Source of the DNA: Gari tellinella
Lineage: Eukaryota > Mollusca > Bivalvia > Cardiida > Psammobiidae
Reading direction: 5' to 3'
Length of the DNA stretch: 64,000 bases
Assembly (NCBI GenBank): GCA_922989275.2
Contig: OV277861.1
Span: 22,474,479-22,538,478 of the forward strand
Position 1 is the first letter of the stretch, and each line of letters begins with the position of its first letter. A program made the position numbers and the translations under genes. Under the pieces are notes generated by a model. The model searched no databases, was not told the DNA's origin, and worked only from the letters and a program-made list of their open reading frames with translations. Of this stretch, positions 27,701 through 33,100 are shown piece by piece.

Positions 27701-28790
27701 TATGTTTTCGTACTGTTTTCTTGAATACATCAATGCAATTATGAACAGTATTCAAATATAATGCTCCCACAATATTTAATACTGAATACCCTGGTTTTGA
27801 CTAGTACAGTACCGAATCACCGTACCCTCTGCGCGCTTTGGGCGGATTTTTTATTACTGTGAATTTTGAGATTTGTCACATACATCAAAGTCTTGCAGAC
27901 GACAATTGCGTAGCAAGCAGAATAATAAAAACAAACCAAGCCCAAATAGCTCTTATATAATTATAATAGTACTTACGGATTAAACTTTGCTCGAAGACAT
28001 AGCACTTCAGCTCTGCATTCTCTCAGTTCCTTCTGTACGTCGCTCTCACTGGGTGGGGAAGGTTGAGTAGGTGGAGTTCGTTTCCTATAATAATAATAAT
28101 AATAATAATAATATTAATATTATTATTATTATAATTAAAGACTTTTTTAATGAGGCAACTCGCTTGAAAATGTCAATCTTTCACGAGGCCCTCAACATAA
28201 CTATTGTTTTCTGTTAACGACATCAACGTAAGTACTACAATAGGTCTTTTTCAAGTATTACATCTTCGATACGCTGTGAAAGAAACCCCTATACGTTTTA
28301 GACACAAGGCTAGGGCGAGCAAGAATAAGAAAAAAGAAGAAGAGGAAAAAGAAGAGATAGATATAGAGAACTGATAGATAGAGATGTAAGGAGAAGATGG
28401 TAAGAGAGAGAGAGAAAAAGAGAGAGAGAGATAGGAAAGAGAGAGAGAGAGAGAAAGAGAGTGAGAGCCAGATACAGAGAGTGACATACACAGAGAGAGA
28501 CAGAGAGTCAGAGGGAGAGAGAAAGAGACAGACATATACGGACAGACAGAGACAGACAGACCCACTGACAGAGAAAGATCGTCACACATACAGTCAAACG
28601 GAAGACAGAGACAGGGTCGGAAATAGCCTGACAATTTCACAAACAGATAAACAGTCAGATTCACAATTGAACACAGACAAAGAAGCAGAACCACAGAAAT
28701 ATAGAAAAAACAAGAACAATGGGAGATAGCCTACCTGCTATTAGCTGTTTTCGGTGCCGAATTGGCCAGCGGCTTTCTGCTCGAGCTCAT
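620..28790 (-). CDS. Multi-exon coiled-coil protein gene (whole gene)
   Basis: Twenty coding exons were assembled on the minus strand from an ATG at 28790 to a TGA at 620-622. Summed length is 1563 nt, giving about 520 residues if both copies of the duplicated exon are used and 497 if one is. The N-terminus is basic and Ser/Pro-rich (MSSSRKPLANSAPKTANS), then Pro-rich, and the rest is charged, Leu/Glu/Lys-rich heptad-like sequence without signal peptide or membrane segment. Every junction is phase 2, so each internal exon can be lost or gained without a frameshift. Exon sizes cluster on 63 nt, that is 21 codons or three heptads. I do not recognise an orthologue; a cytoskeletal, centrosomal or filament-type protein is only an inference. 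Further exons could be hidden in the 6.7 kb intron at 5662-12353, which is mostly transposon. Confidence 0.8.
1015..1155. repeat. Imperfect long inverted repeat
   Basis: Two arms (CAGTGTTTTATCGTG... and its complement ending CGATAAAACACTGG) face each other around a short centre near 1085. It does not carry the CAAACAG core. Confidence 0.6.
1165..1420. repeat. Degenerate family C MITE
   Basis: Contains CCTGTTCAGAGGGTACC and its inverted partner CCTCTGATCAGGG, with family C flanks (AAATAGTCAAATATGCAC). No clean TTAA flanks remain. Confidence 0.45.
1749..2160. repeat. Family F MITE interrupted by a nested insertion
   Basis: Termini CAGTAAAACCTC and its complement are flanked by TA. The centre is an AAAGCTCCTGAAGGAGCTTT palindrome. 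The right half is interrupted at 1905-2118 by a TTAA-flanked element; removing it and one TTAA restores the usual family F order. Confidence 0.75.
1909..2114. repeat. Family D MITE nested in family F
   Basis: TTAA at 1905-1908 and 2115-2118. Termini CCCTTAGCCTGCC and GGCGGGCTAAGGG. The core hairpin uses CAAACAGCTTGGATCCGGAT with a CCGAGTAACTCGG tip. Confidence 0.8.
2486..2527 (-). CDS. Coiled-coil gene exon 19 (42 nt)
   Basis: A 42-nt exon (AHARTKQAKDNLE) between acceptor TTTTCCAG|T and donor AT|GTATGT, phase 2. Confidence 0.65.
3029..3495. repeat. Inverted-repeat element around a family H remnant
   Basis: Outer ends CCTGGCAGGGCGGAG and CTCCGCCCTGTCAGG face each other over about 465 bp. Inside are family H traces (GGAGGGAGTTGTTATAGGGA) and a core hairpin of the CAGCTTGAATCC type at 3283-3350. 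Probably nested elements. Confidence 0.55.
3556..3591 (-). CDS. Coiled-coil gene exon 18 (36 nt)
   Basis: A very short exon (KESEQKLKEEK) between acceptor CTTTTTCAG|T and donor GA|GTAAGT, phase 2. Confidence 0.65.
4137..4240. repeat. Long near-perfect hairpin
   Basis: Arms of about 45 nt (TATATAAACTGCTCTTTTGT ... and complement) around an AAGGGCC...GGCCCTT-like centre with AAAGAAAAAAG loop. It lacks the CAAACAG core and any MITE terminus seen elsewhere. Confidence 0.75.
4960..5025 (-). CDS. Coiled-coil gene exon 17 (66 nt)
   Basis: Encodes QVDTRQLKQEIHDMERMHAR to a donor AG|GTTATA. The acceptor CAATCCAG|T was chosen because it is the only nearby AG that keeps phase 2; its pyrimidine tract is poor, so this border is less certain than the others. 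Confidence 0.62.
5288..5345. repeat. Core hairpin, degenerate
   Basis: Left arm GCAAACAGTTTTGAACCAGA, right arm ending CCAAACTGTTTGGC; the tip is shortened to GGCCGGCG. Confidence 0.6.
5599..5661 (-). CDS. Coiled-coil gene exon 16 (63 nt)
   Basis: Acceptor TCCAACAG|T, donor TG|GTAAGC, phase 2. Encodes VDGRVSESDRDNELSRLQKE. It is separated from exon 15 by 6.7 kb of mostly mobile DNA. Confidence 0.72.
6385..6555. repeat. Family I MITE remnant
   Basis: Contains GCCACGTTTTAACTTTGAA and GGGTATGTTCGACC plus a decayed right end (TTCGAAGTATCGAGTGTCGA). The left half is largely lost. Confidence 0.5.
6860..7560. repeat. Subterminal tandem units, left arm
   Basis: About three to four units of roughly 170 bp, each containing CCAGGGGCAATAACTCTG and CTTTACACCTTTGACATAAA. 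They match the inverted set at 11270-12150. Confidence 0.7.
7738..7776. promoter_or_regulatory. Tandem pair of YY1-like palindromes
   Basis: AAAATGGCCGCCATTTT occurs twice within 40 bp, each copy an inverted pair of the core ATGGC. The match to the known YY1 recognition core (AAGATGGCGGC) is good; binding is inference. They lie in the left part of the 5.65 kb element. Confidence 0.4.
8772..9850 (+). pseudogene. Relic of an invertebrate 'CRDTDV' family protein inside the 5.65 kb element
   Basis: Coding traces run through several frames with stops and frameshifts. The best pieces are 9065-9472 (TRIDVTFDTLGQVYQS) and about 9480-9737, which reads LLVVADGTFVGVI, then KEADNRMKFHAKDAV, then FDRLVVICRDTDVILLML. 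A further trace (IWMLSGTAKQRG) follows near 9750. From memory, intact members of this family in many invertebrate genomes continue with an FHAITGCDTT motif. The spacing of EAD, DTDV and GCD resembles the acidic residues of PIN/FEN-like nucleases, but that is my inference. The gene is not functional as seen. Confidence 0.6.
9860..11160. other. No gene seen
   Basis: AT-rich interior of the 5.65 kb element with frequent stops on both strands. I see no convincing exon or repeat core. Confidence 0.5.
11165..11270. repeat. Retroelement 3' tail fragment
   Basis: GAAAAGAGCGCTATATAAAT followed by a (TAA)n run. The same tail appears in reverse at about 16825-16905, which marks it as a dispersed retroelement end. 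Confidence 0.55.
11270..12150. repeat. Subterminal tandem units, right arm
   Basis: About five inverted units of roughly 170 bp with CAGAGTTATTGCCCCTGGA and TTTATGTCAAAGGTGTAAA. More units than on the left, so copy number in the arms has changed since insertion. Confidence 0.7.
12354..12458 (-). CDS. Coiled-coil gene exon 15 (105 nt)
   Basis: Acceptor TTTACTAG|C, donor AG|GTGAGA, phase 2. Begins KEIAHQSEILHERDVEIDKL. It lies about 20 bp from the right end of the 5.65 kb transposon, so that element landed almost against this exon. Confidence 0.75.
12553..12683. repeat. Family N MITE, partial
   Basis: Core hairpin with GTAGACTCTGATCAGACGCC at 12576-12643 and a right end AAATGGGTTAA. Left terminus not identified. 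Confidence 0.55.
12766..12834. repeat. Core hairpin (TTTGGATTC type)
   Basis: Near-perfect palindrome CAAACAGTTTGGATTCTGAT ... with a CGCCGCATAACGCGGCG tip. Confidence 0.8.
13112..13175. repeat. Core hairpin, degenerate
   Basis: GCAGTTTGGATCCTGATCAG with a partly matching right arm ending CAAGCTGGTTGC. Confidence 0.55.
13278..13340 (-). CDS. Coiled-coil gene exon 14 (63 nt)
   Basis: Acceptor ATTAATAG|G, donor AG|GTATGT, phase 2. Encodes NSKTQLESEMKKLRDDNENL. Confidence 0.75.
14049..14111 (-). CDS. Coiled-coil gene exon 13 (63 nt)
   Basis: Acceptor TTTGGCAG|C, donor CT|GTAAGT, phase 2. Encodes QTLRELELELKQVKDDSKNT. Confidence 0.75.
14334..14543. repeat. Family N MITE
   Basis: Termini CCCATTTATGCC and GGCAAAAATGGG, the right one followed by TTAA (the left flank has decayed). 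Core hairpin with GTAGACTCTGATCAG at 14446-14506. Confidence 0.65.
14961..15023 (-). CDS. Coiled-coil gene exon 12 (63 nt)
   Basis: Acceptor ATTTCAG|A, donor AG|GTATGG, phase 2. Encodes SQISKLENKLQSSEDEADKL. Confidence 0.75.
15278..15705. repeat. 42-bp minisatellite
   Basis: About ten head-to-tail units of 41-42 bp, each close to GCAACGATGGACATTTACAT followed by GT(A/G)CTTTCATTTATCAAGTTAT. It lies in an intron of the coiled-coil gene and explains the long overlapping open frames here. Confidence 0.9.
15776..15871 (-). CDS. Coiled-coil gene exon 11 (96 nt)
   Basis: Acceptor CTTTCCAG|A, donor AG|GTAAGA, phase 2. Encodes a more polar, Thr/Asn-rich helix beginning STNHTLSDTVTKLKTDLSSA. The intron downstream carries the 42-bp minisatellite at 15278-15705. 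Confidence 0.72.
16391..16453 (-). CDS. Coiled-coil gene exon 10 (63 nt)
   Basis: Acceptor CTTCAAAG|G, donor GA|GTAAGT, phase 2. Encodes IERETLKAALAKGKSDIEEL. Confidence 0.75.
16507..16736. repeat. Family A MITE (TTAA flanks)
   Basis: TTAA at 16503-16506 and 16737-16740; termini CCCTTTCA and TGAAAGGG. Its core hairpin has lost most of the left tip (TTTTGATCCTGGCGGCGTCT). Confidence 0.8.
16820..17215. repeat. Retroelement tail with tandem segment
   Basis: Starts with a TTATTATTATACCAGATTTA tail, the complement of the one at 11165, then a block of about 115 bp (containing ACAATTAGATCTAAAATAAA) that is repeated twice in tandem at 16915 and 17090. Confidence 0.55.
17448..17510 (-). CDS. Coiled-coil gene exon 9 (63 nt)
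   Basis: Acceptor AATTACAG|G, donor AT|GTAAGT, phase 2. Encodes RNHAALKKQLDSRNKELSEY. Confidence 0.75.
17811..18170. repeat. Family H MITE
   Basis: Outer ends CATTGCCCCCTCCCTACAAC and GGAGGGAGCATTG, TA on the left and right. Core hairpin of the CAGCTTGAATCC type at 18007-18070. Confidence 0.7.
18328..18622. repeat. Core hairpin split by a nested element
   Basis: Left half CAAACAGTTTGGTTCCTG is at 18334-18351 and the remaining half CTGATCAGACGCTGATCC at about 18592; the 240 bp between is a family J element. Confidence 0.7.
18351..18592. repeat. Family J MITE nested in a core hairpin
   Basis: Termini GGGCCCGTTTTACTAAAC and its near complement ending AAAACGAGCCC, with subterminal ACTTACGCAAA repeats. 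It has its own hairpin: CAAACAGCAAATAGCCAGAT, then CAGAGGACGCGC and complement, the same layout with a different arm block and tip. Confidence 0.75.
18886..18948 (-). CDS. Coiled-coil gene exon 8 (63 nt)
   Basis: Acceptor TTATTCAG|A, donor AG|GTACTT, phase 2. Encodes HDAETLQKELDETKSERDSL, a clear amphipathic charged helix. Confidence 0.75.
19419..19622. repeat. Family D MITE (TTAA flanks)
   Basis: TTAA at 19415-19418 and 19623-19626; termini CCCTTTGCCTGC and GCAGGATAAGGG. Core hairpin CAAACAGTTTAGATCCAGAT with an ACCGCGTAACGCGGT tip. Confidence 0.8.
19776..19933. repeat. Degenerate family D MITE
   Basis: Keeps AAGCGCCTTAAGACGA, a collapsed core (CAACAGTTTGATCCAGTGTC) and GCGAAAGGGTTAA. Confidence 0.45.
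20472..20585 (-). CDS. Coiled-coil gene exon 7, probable GC-AG intron
   Basis: The acceptor is TTTTTCAAG|A. The reading frame stays open through ILERDYRQKEEALNKELNET to KLPNILSK. No good GT donor is in phase; AAAAG|GCGAGT is in phase 2 and fits a GC-type donor, giving 114 nt. A weaker alternative is AA|GTTGAA at 20517 (69 nt). The exon is secure; its 3' end is not. Confidence 0.6.
20705..20934. repeat. Family C MITE (TTAA flanks)
   Basis: TTAA at 20701-20704 and 20935-20938. Starts CTCATTCACC, ends TAGGGTTGAATTTG; core CAAACAGTGTAGACCCTAAT with an AGAGGTAGCCCTCT tip. Confidence 0.75.
21262..21443. repeat. Family A MITE with core deleted
   Basis: Flank order of family A is kept (ACCCCTTCACCGCCATA ... 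ATTGATAGTATAAAGG then TTAA) but the core is reduced to CAAACAGTTTGTTTGC, as if the whole palindrome collapsed between its outer arms. Confidence 0.6.
21619..21712. repeat. Family H MITE, one end
   Basis: CAGTGCTCCCTCTCTACAAC to GGAGGGAGGCGTTAGAGGGA; the rest of the element is absent. Confidence 0.6.
22031..22445. repeat. Family M element, 415 bp, TTAA flanks
   Basis: TTAA at 22027-22030 and 22446-22449. Inverted ends of about 35 bp start CAGTGTAGAGTACAATACTG and end CAGTATTGTACTCAACACTG. No core hairpin and no coding potential inside. It ends about 25 bp from exon 6 of the coiled-coil gene. Confidence 0.75.
22474..22578 (-). CDS. Coiled-coil gene exon 6
   Basis: A 105-nt exon between acceptor TTTTCAG|T and donor AG|GTAATT, beginning TVLKRRCESLEIEYTKIKG and ending in a KLPSKDDL segment. 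Phase 2 at both ends. Confidence 0.75.
22684..22755. repeat. Core hairpin, degenerate
   Basis: CAGCAAACTCTTTGGAACCA and AGATTCCAAACGGTTTGTC flank a shortened tip (GGGTTACCAGG). Confidence 0.55.
23274..23550 (+). repeat. tRNA-derived SINE, type 1
   Basis: A tRNA-like head has an A box (TGGCCTAGTGG, 23286-23296) and B box (GTTCGAATCC, 23341-23350). It continues with a body containing GGAAAGTCTTCCAGCTGGCT and a tail GACTGAAATACTGTTGAAAG, GCGACGTAAAATC, CAAATCAAAT. The tail resembles mollusc SINEs I know of (RUDI/META-like), which is family-level inference. Confidence 0.75.
23669..23763. repeat. Family B MITE, short (TTAA flanks)
   Basis: TTAA at 23665-23668 and 23764-23767; termini CCCATTACCCCATA and TATGGGGTAATGGG. 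Only 95 bp; half of the usual TTAAGGCGCATTCTGC palindrome is missing. Confidence 0.75.
24201..24293 (-). CDS. Coiled-coil gene exon 5
   Basis: A 93-nt exon between acceptor TTCTTCAG|C and donor AT|GTGAGA. It encodes a Lys/Glu-rich helix beginning PLARELKDKLYKRDKEITSL. Phase 2 at both ends. Confidence 0.75.
24502..24979. repeat. Family C MITE carrying a nested family G copy
   Basis: Starts CATATTCAAACCTAGCGACG and ends GGGATGAACGAGTTA. Core TAGACTCTGATCAGAGTCC at about 24585. A family G element interrupts it at 24666-24911. Confidence 0.65.
24666..24911. repeat. Family G MITE (TA flanks), nested
   Basis: Termini CAGTGGAGAAACTGTTATTC and GAATAACAGATTCTCCACTG; TA at 24664-24665 and 24912-24913. 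Core CAAACAGTTTGGAGCCAGAT with an ACCGGGTAACCCGGC tip. Confidence 0.85.
25230..25274 (-). CDS. Coiled-coil gene exon 4
   Basis: A 45-nt exon (AERDLQQYVEGASD) between acceptor AAACTCAG|C and donor AG|GTAAGT, phase 2 at both ends. Confidence 0.7.
25380..25452. repeat. Core hairpin fragment, family C type
   Basis: GGCAAACAGTGGAAAATAAT and CAGGGCCGACACTGTTTGCC flank a disordered centre. Confidence 0.45.
25809..25971. repeat. Family F MITE, truncated
   Basis: Starts CAGTAACTCCTCGATATTAC; its right end is replaced directly by the start of the next family F copy. Centre: AACAGAGAGGTTCTAAATGA. Confidence 0.65.
25972..26177. repeat. Family F MITE (TA flanks)
   Basis: Termini CAGTAAAACCTCGCTATTAC and AGCGAGGTTCTACTG, TA on both sides. 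Long perfect centre GAAACAGAAAGCTCCTACAG and complement. Confidence 0.85.
26225..26560. repeat. Fold-back duplication of exon 3 and its flank
   Basis: The exon and its upstream flank (26230-26335) are followed by an inverted copy of the flank and of part of the exon (26396-26478). The segment after that (26463-26560) copies part of the family F element at 25888-25968. A third, direct copy of the exon and flank is at 27230-27410. Confidence 0.8.
26232..26300 (-). CDS. Coiled-coil gene exon 3, second copy
   Basis: Identical second copy of the 69-nt exon with intact acceptor and donor. It forms one arm of a fold-back whose other arm (about 26396-26478) is an inverted partial copy of the same exon and its flank. 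Whether one or both copies are spliced in cannot be decided here. Confidence 0.6.
   Translation of the reverse strand, partial: GRYCKTQNTDRYNRTNISRCAV
26584..26742. repeat. Long near-perfect hairpin
   Basis: Arms of about 70 nt (CATATCTTATGCACCGGATC ... and complement) around GAGACCGGAGGTC. No CAAACAG core; the terminal base pairs differ slightly between arms. Confidence 0.8.
26866..27064. repeat. Family F MITE
   Basis: Right end GAGAGGTTTTACTG followed by TA; the left terminus starts inside the repeat (CTCGCTATTACGACC). Centre GAAAGCTCCTAAAGGAGCTT. Confidence 0.75.
27238..27306 (-). CDS. Coiled-coil gene exon 3, first copy
   Basis: This 69-nt exon has an acceptor TTCTTCAG|G and donor AA|GTAAGT and starts ADIAKHKIQTVTTEQIFQ. 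It is identical in all 69 positions to the copy at 26232-26300, including both splice sites. Either copy, or both in series, keeps the frame. Confidence 0.6.
   Translation of the reverse strand, partial: GRYCKTQNTDRYNRTNISRCAV
27977..28084 (-). CDS. Coiled-coil gene exon 2
   Basis: The 108-nt exon lies between an acceptor (ATTATAG|G) in an AAT microsatellite and a strong donor (CC|GTAAGT). It encodes a Pro-rich stretch (KRTPPTQPSPPSESDVQ) passing into charged helix (KELRECRAEVLCLRAKFN). Phase 2 at both ends. Confidence 0.8.
28086..28133. repeat. (AAT)n microsatellite
   Basis: TAATAATAAT run passing into ATTATTATT, ending at the acceptor of exon 2 of the coiled-coil gene. Confidence 0.9.
28320..28620. 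repeat. GA-rich low-complexity tract
   Basis: Interrupted GAGA/AGAC repeats over 300 bp in intron 1 of the coiled-coil gene, a pyrimidine tract on the transcribed strand. Long open frames here are compositional only. Confidence 0.9.
28735..28790 (-). CDS. Coiled-coil gene exon 1 (start codon)
   Basis: The ATG at 28790-28788 opens MSSSRKPLANSAPKTANS and runs to a donor (AG|GTAGGC) in phase 2. No acceptor is needed for the coding part; an upstream 5' UTR intron is possible. The chosen start is the only in-frame ATG that leads to the phase-2 junction shared by all later exons. Confidence 0.75.
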
Positions 28791-29597
28791 TCTGTTTGCT
28801 CCTTAACCTTCAATACCAATATGAATTCAAAGTTTATTTGTTAGTCTTGTTTTATCATGGGTTCTGAATATTATAACATTGTGTTCTGTATTACTAATTA
28901 AGCATTCTAGATATTGTACACAAAACGTGTGTTCTATATATTAACCTTTTTCGTATAAACCGCGATATTTCCAATCAGATTGGATCCTCTTCAGACGCCG
29001 AGTTACTCTGTTTAATCCAAAAGGAACGCCATTGCCTGTCGAAAGTCGCAGACGTGTTCTGCTAATTTATTGTTCGGCATTAAAACGGTCGTCTGTGTTT
29101 AAATATCTAAGAACGTTTTCAAGTAATGCCAAAGTATAAGATTTTGTTAGGTAGAACACCGATTGCCTACATGAGGTATTGGTAATACTATGCGTTGGGG
29201 AATTACCTATTGTTAGATCAAAGGATAAGTAGTTAAAACGATAATCGGTGTGATTCATGCTTATAAATAACATATAGCGTTATAGTAAGTAAAGTGTTAT
29301 TCCGTTAAATCTGAATAAGGGGAGATCCTTTGAAAGCACCGAGAACAAAGCAAATACTGAAAATTGCAGACTCGGTTTAATTGAGTCTGTTCATGAGCAA
29401 TACTGAAATATGCAACAGTGCTCACGCCCCCTAGCACCGGCTTAAGCGGAATTCAACTTTCAACTGTAAACTACCTGAAATCAATGATTCCAAAGGACCA
29501 GAAAGTATAACAACACTGAGAATGAAGTACGGGGCGACTTTTTACAGCCGCCACACAAGCACTTAACATCTGCTGTTGTGAATATTATAAATCTGAA

Positions 29598-29815
29598 CCC
29601 TTTCAACACAAAAATTATCGTGAGTTTTCTACCCCTTCACCGCTATACTGTCGTCTGTTTAATATTGCTATCTGCAAGATCATTTCAAAGAAAGATTTAA
29701 GGTCGTAGGGCTTATGAAACATCGGTACGAGTGTCAAACAGTTTGGGTCATGATCAGACGCCGCGTTAAGCGGCGCCTGATCTGGATCCAAACTGTTTAC
29801 CACTAATTTTCAACC
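29598..29815. repeat. Family A MITE, right end decayed
   Basis: Starts CCCTTTCAACAC; core hairpin CAAACAGTTTGGGTCATGAT at 29733-29799 with a CGCCGCGTTAAGCGGCG tip. Confidence 0.65.
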
Positions 29816-29949
29816 ATTGCTAAACAGCTAATTTTGATTTATTTTCGCAGACGATACAATTGATTTTATATTGATTATTATAATCTAGTCTGTGTATACG
29901 TCTGTCAGTGTCTCGTTTTCTCTGTCATAATCTCATTCCATCAGTTTCC

Positions 29950-30215
29950 GCCCGTCCATATGTATTTTTCTGTATCTTAAACACTTTATTTCTCCTTCTA
30001 TCTCTATCTCCAGTCTTTCTTTCTCCCATTTATTTCCCATCCTCTCTGTCTATCTCTTTATTCCTCATTTTTGCTTTCTTTCTTTCATTCTTTCCTTTCT
30101 TTCTTTTTTTCTTTCTATATATCACTCTCTGTGGATATCGTTCTCTCTCCCTCTGTCGACCTGTCTGTCTCTCTGTATTTATCTTTCTTTTTTTGCTATT
30201 CTTTCTTTCCTCTCT
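29950..30215. repeat. CT-rich low-complexity tract
   Basis: TTTCTTTCTTTC/TCTCTCTGTC runs. Open frames on both strands here are low-complexity. Confidence 0.85.
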
Positions 30216-30348
30216 CTCCACAATTATGTACAATGTATATGAGATCGTATGTATTCATTAATGTATCGGTTTATTATGAACCGTTCAGGAGAAAATTCTC
30301 TTTAAATTTACGATCAATTATAAGTTGACCTATTGGTGTTTGTAACTA

Positions 30349-30554
30349 CAGTAAAACCTCGCTATTACGACCACTAAAACGAAGGCTAAATGAGTGTATA
30401 ATAGACAGGTTAAAGCTTAAAGCAAGGTGACAATGAAACAGAAAGCTCCTATAGGAGCTTTCTGTTTCACTGTCACCTTGCTTTAAGCAGTCGCCTATCG
30501 TAAACACCCTAATAATTAACATAATTTAGTGGTCGTAATAGCGAGGTTTTACTG
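30349..30554. repeat. Family F MITE (TA flanks)
   Basis: Termini CAGTAAAACCTCGCTATTAC and AGCGAGGTTTTACTG, TA on both sides; centre GAAAGCTCCTATAGGAGCTT. Confidence 0.85.
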
Positions 30555-30602
30555 TAATTTGACTTTTGTGTATAACGCAGTATTGTTATAGAATTGACTG
30601 AA

Positions 30603-30822
30603 TTGACCCATTCACTGCCATGGCGTCATCAATTTCAAACAACAGTCGTCATCCTTTATTTCTAAAATTTAAAATTTAGTTTATTTTGACTTAAGATATA
30701 CTTAGAATGAGCGCCAAACAGTTGGATCCAGATCTAACACCTCATTATTTAGCGTCTGAACATGATCGAATATATTTGTAAATAAGCAATGTCGTCAGGG
30801 TTAGGCAGTGAAGGGCTTAAAT
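30603..30822. repeat. Family E MITE, degenerate
   Basis: CATTCACTGCCATGGCGTCA at the left, GGGTTAGGCAGTGAAGGG at the right, core partly lost (AACAGTTGGATCCAGATC). Confidence 0.6.
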
Positions 30823-31176
30823 GTCAACGTAACTCGAAATTACGTGTACTATTCAAGTATTTACTATACGATCGATATTGAAGTTATTATCATAAATTAC
30901 TCTTTAATTCTGCGTATATTGGTTCACGAGTTTAAACGTATGGGTGCTACATGTAGAAGAGACTCTGTGTTAACTATTGCGAACAGCAGTGATCCAGATG
31001 TGACGCCGAGTAGCACGATGCCTCAAATAAATTCAAAATATTTGGGACACAGATAGTAGATTCTAAACTAAATTGAATACGGAACAGTACAATCAACGAA
31101 TACATGTACAATGTCATGCAATACAATACACTAAAATCTCGCCATAGGGAAGTAAGGTGTAGCTAGAAATAAGACC

Positions 31177-31527
31177 ACAGTAAACCTCTCTACAACGGCA
31201 CCCAATGGGAGACAAACATATGTGCGTTGTTCGGAGGGAGTCGTTGTAGGGAGGGAATCAGACTTACATTTGCAACAACTTGAATCTAGATCAGACGTCG
31301 CGTAACGCTTTGGACACAAGTTTTTTGCTACTCATCATTAATGGGTTTTCTGTCAAAATGTCTAACATGTAAATTTGAGAAAGCCAGCAGGCGTCAATTT
31401 TAAGTAGACTATATTGCAATCTAGAAAAGGTTGGACATACTAATATTGTTTTTGGAACAGCGGCAATGGTCGTTGTAAGGAGGGAACCGTTGTTCGGAGA
31501 GCCGTTGTAGAGAGGGAGTACTGTATT
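31177..31527. repeat. Family H MITE, degenerate
   Basis: Ends ACAGTAAACCTCTCTACAAC and GTAGAGAGGGAGTACTG. Its core (CAACTTGAATCTAGATCAG) has lost part of the right arm. Confidence 0.7.
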
Positions 31528-31619
31528 ACGCTGCCACTATTTATGGACGTATCTGACTCTCTATCTAAAACAAACTACTGCTTAACTCTTTAACAACCAA
31601 ATTTTGTCGTCTGCTTTAA

Positions 31620-31823
31620 CCCTGTCACCGCCAAAATATCGTCTGCATTGATAATGTCGTCTGGAGCGTTTTTAAAGTCAGATTTAGAGCCTTTTTGACT
31701 GAATAAATATCGAAACGAGAGGCAAACAGTTTGAACCCTGATCAGACGCCGCGTAACGCGGCGTCTGATCAGGATCCAAACTGTTTGCTAAATCGCCTTT
31801 GGCTGACATTGGCATTGAACGAG
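31620..31823. repeat. Family A MITE
   Basis: TTAA at 31616-31619; starts CCCTGTCACCGCC. Perfect core hairpin CAAACAGTTTGAACCCTGAT to its complement at 31723-31789 with a CGCCGCGTAACGCGGCG tip. Confidence 0.7.
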
Positions 31824-31954
31824 CTAATGTAGGACAACAGTAAAGCAGAAAGACCATAGAGGAGTTTTCTGCTTCACCTTCGTCCTGCATTAGGCTGCAA
31901 GGTGTAAAAAAGGATGATAATTAAAAATAACATTCTTTTAATTGACCTTTTAGT

Positions 31955-32225
31955 ACCGGCGGACGTATTCGAGGGGGGAAGCACCAGCTTACGACGTCAG
32001 GGGTTGTGAGTTCGATCCCCCGCCGGACCAAGTCCTTTACCAAGTCCCAATACTTTATAAACCGAGGTCCGATGTATGAGTGCTTTACACTTGGCATCTA
32101 AAAGAACCAGAGAACTATTTCCATAATAAGAGTAGGGCATCGCGCCCGGGTTCTCTGTATCCGCCTCTCTCTCTATGGCGTCCAATTAGCCCATAAATGG
32201 CAGAAACGGACGCTAACAAACAAAA
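31955..32225 (+). repeat. tRNA-derived SINE, type 2
   Basis: B box GAGTTCGATCC at 32008-32018 after a degenerate A-box region; the body (AAGTCCTTTACC, GTTCTCTGTATCCGCC) differs from type 1 and ends in an A-rich tail (CAAACAAAAAACCAAATAA). Confidence 0.6.
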
Positions 32226-32272
32226 AACCAAATAAGGTTGACTTTGATATAATTTTCATGTCAGACAATAGC

Positions 32273-32515
32273 TAACCCTTTCGTTCTCAATGACGCTTTA
32301 AAGCGCGTTTGCAAACAGTTTGGGTCCTGACCAGACGCCGCTTAACGCGACGTCTGATCAGGACCCTAACTGTTTGTCACTCGTGTTGATATTTATTAAG
32401 TCATACAACCGTAAATGTAACTTTGAAACGTGTCTTGCAAACAACTATACTGAAGCAGACGACAGTAAAGCGGTGAAGGGGTAAACATCTCCCGAATAAT
32501 TTGAGTATGAAAGGG
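32273..32515. repeat. Family A MITE
   Basis: Left end CCCTTTCGTTCTCAATGACG, right end TTTGAGTATGAAAGGG then TTAA. Core CAAACAGTTTGGGTCCTGAC with a slightly mismatched tip. Confidence 0.75.
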
Positions 32516-32726
32516 TTAAGTCTTACAGCCTTGAATTACTGCCGTCTGTCGTCTAGAGAAAATGGTTCCTGATAAAACCCTAAAATTGACTTGGTCGTCT
32601 TTCAACTTCTATCCACATGATCGCAATGACAAACACATCGGATCTAAATACTAGATCCACATTGTTTGTAAAAGTCTTCAATTGTTGGAAGCACTAGCAT
32701 GCATGGCTCAGGTAAACTTGCGTTTT

Positions 32727-32915
32727 CAAACAGTGTGGATCCACTCAGACACCGAATGACTCAGTTCATGGTTAGGATTCAAACTATTTTACATGCGCAT
32801 AAATTTTCTTCATTTTTGAGAAAATAAGAAACTTCATTCCAAAACGATTGCAGACTACAATTCGAAACAGACGAACATTGTTTGCAGACTATAATTAAGC
32901 ACGATAAGGGATAAT
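32727..32915. repeat. Family D MITE remnant
   Basis: CAAACAGTGTGGATCCACTC, decayed right arm (GGATTCAAACTATTTTACAT) and GCACGATAAGGGATAA. Confidence 0.4.
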
Positions 32916-32949
32916 GCAGTGTGTTGAATTACAAAACAAAGACAATCGA

Positions 32950-33100
32950 ACTTACCCTTAACTTCGGCACTAGTTTACAGAACATCAGTCCATCCTTGAT
33001 CTGAACATTACACTGCTAAACTGCTCACTTTTTGCAGTCTTAAGTCGTTAATCTTTCCTTTTCCGCAATTGTTTATATCTATTCGCTCCTGTGCACACAC
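32950..33100 (-). other. Possible 5' UTR exon and promoter area of the coiled-coil gene
   Basis: On the minus strand a good donor (AAGG|GTAAGT) lies at about 32955, 4.2 kb upstream of the start codon, in sequence that is not part of any repeat family seen here. It has no long open frame, as expected for a 5' leader. The link to the gene is inference only, and the end near 33100 is arbitrary. Confidence 0.22.

Noticed and set aside
28251..28729. Open frames of 77-147 codons on both strands
   Set aside because: They are simple translations of GA/CT repeats (runs of Leu-Ser or Arg-Glu) with no start or splice context.
29908..30328. Open frames rich in Phe-Leu-Ser and Lys-Arg-Glu
   Set aside because: Low-complexity CT tract; both strands open for compositional reasons.
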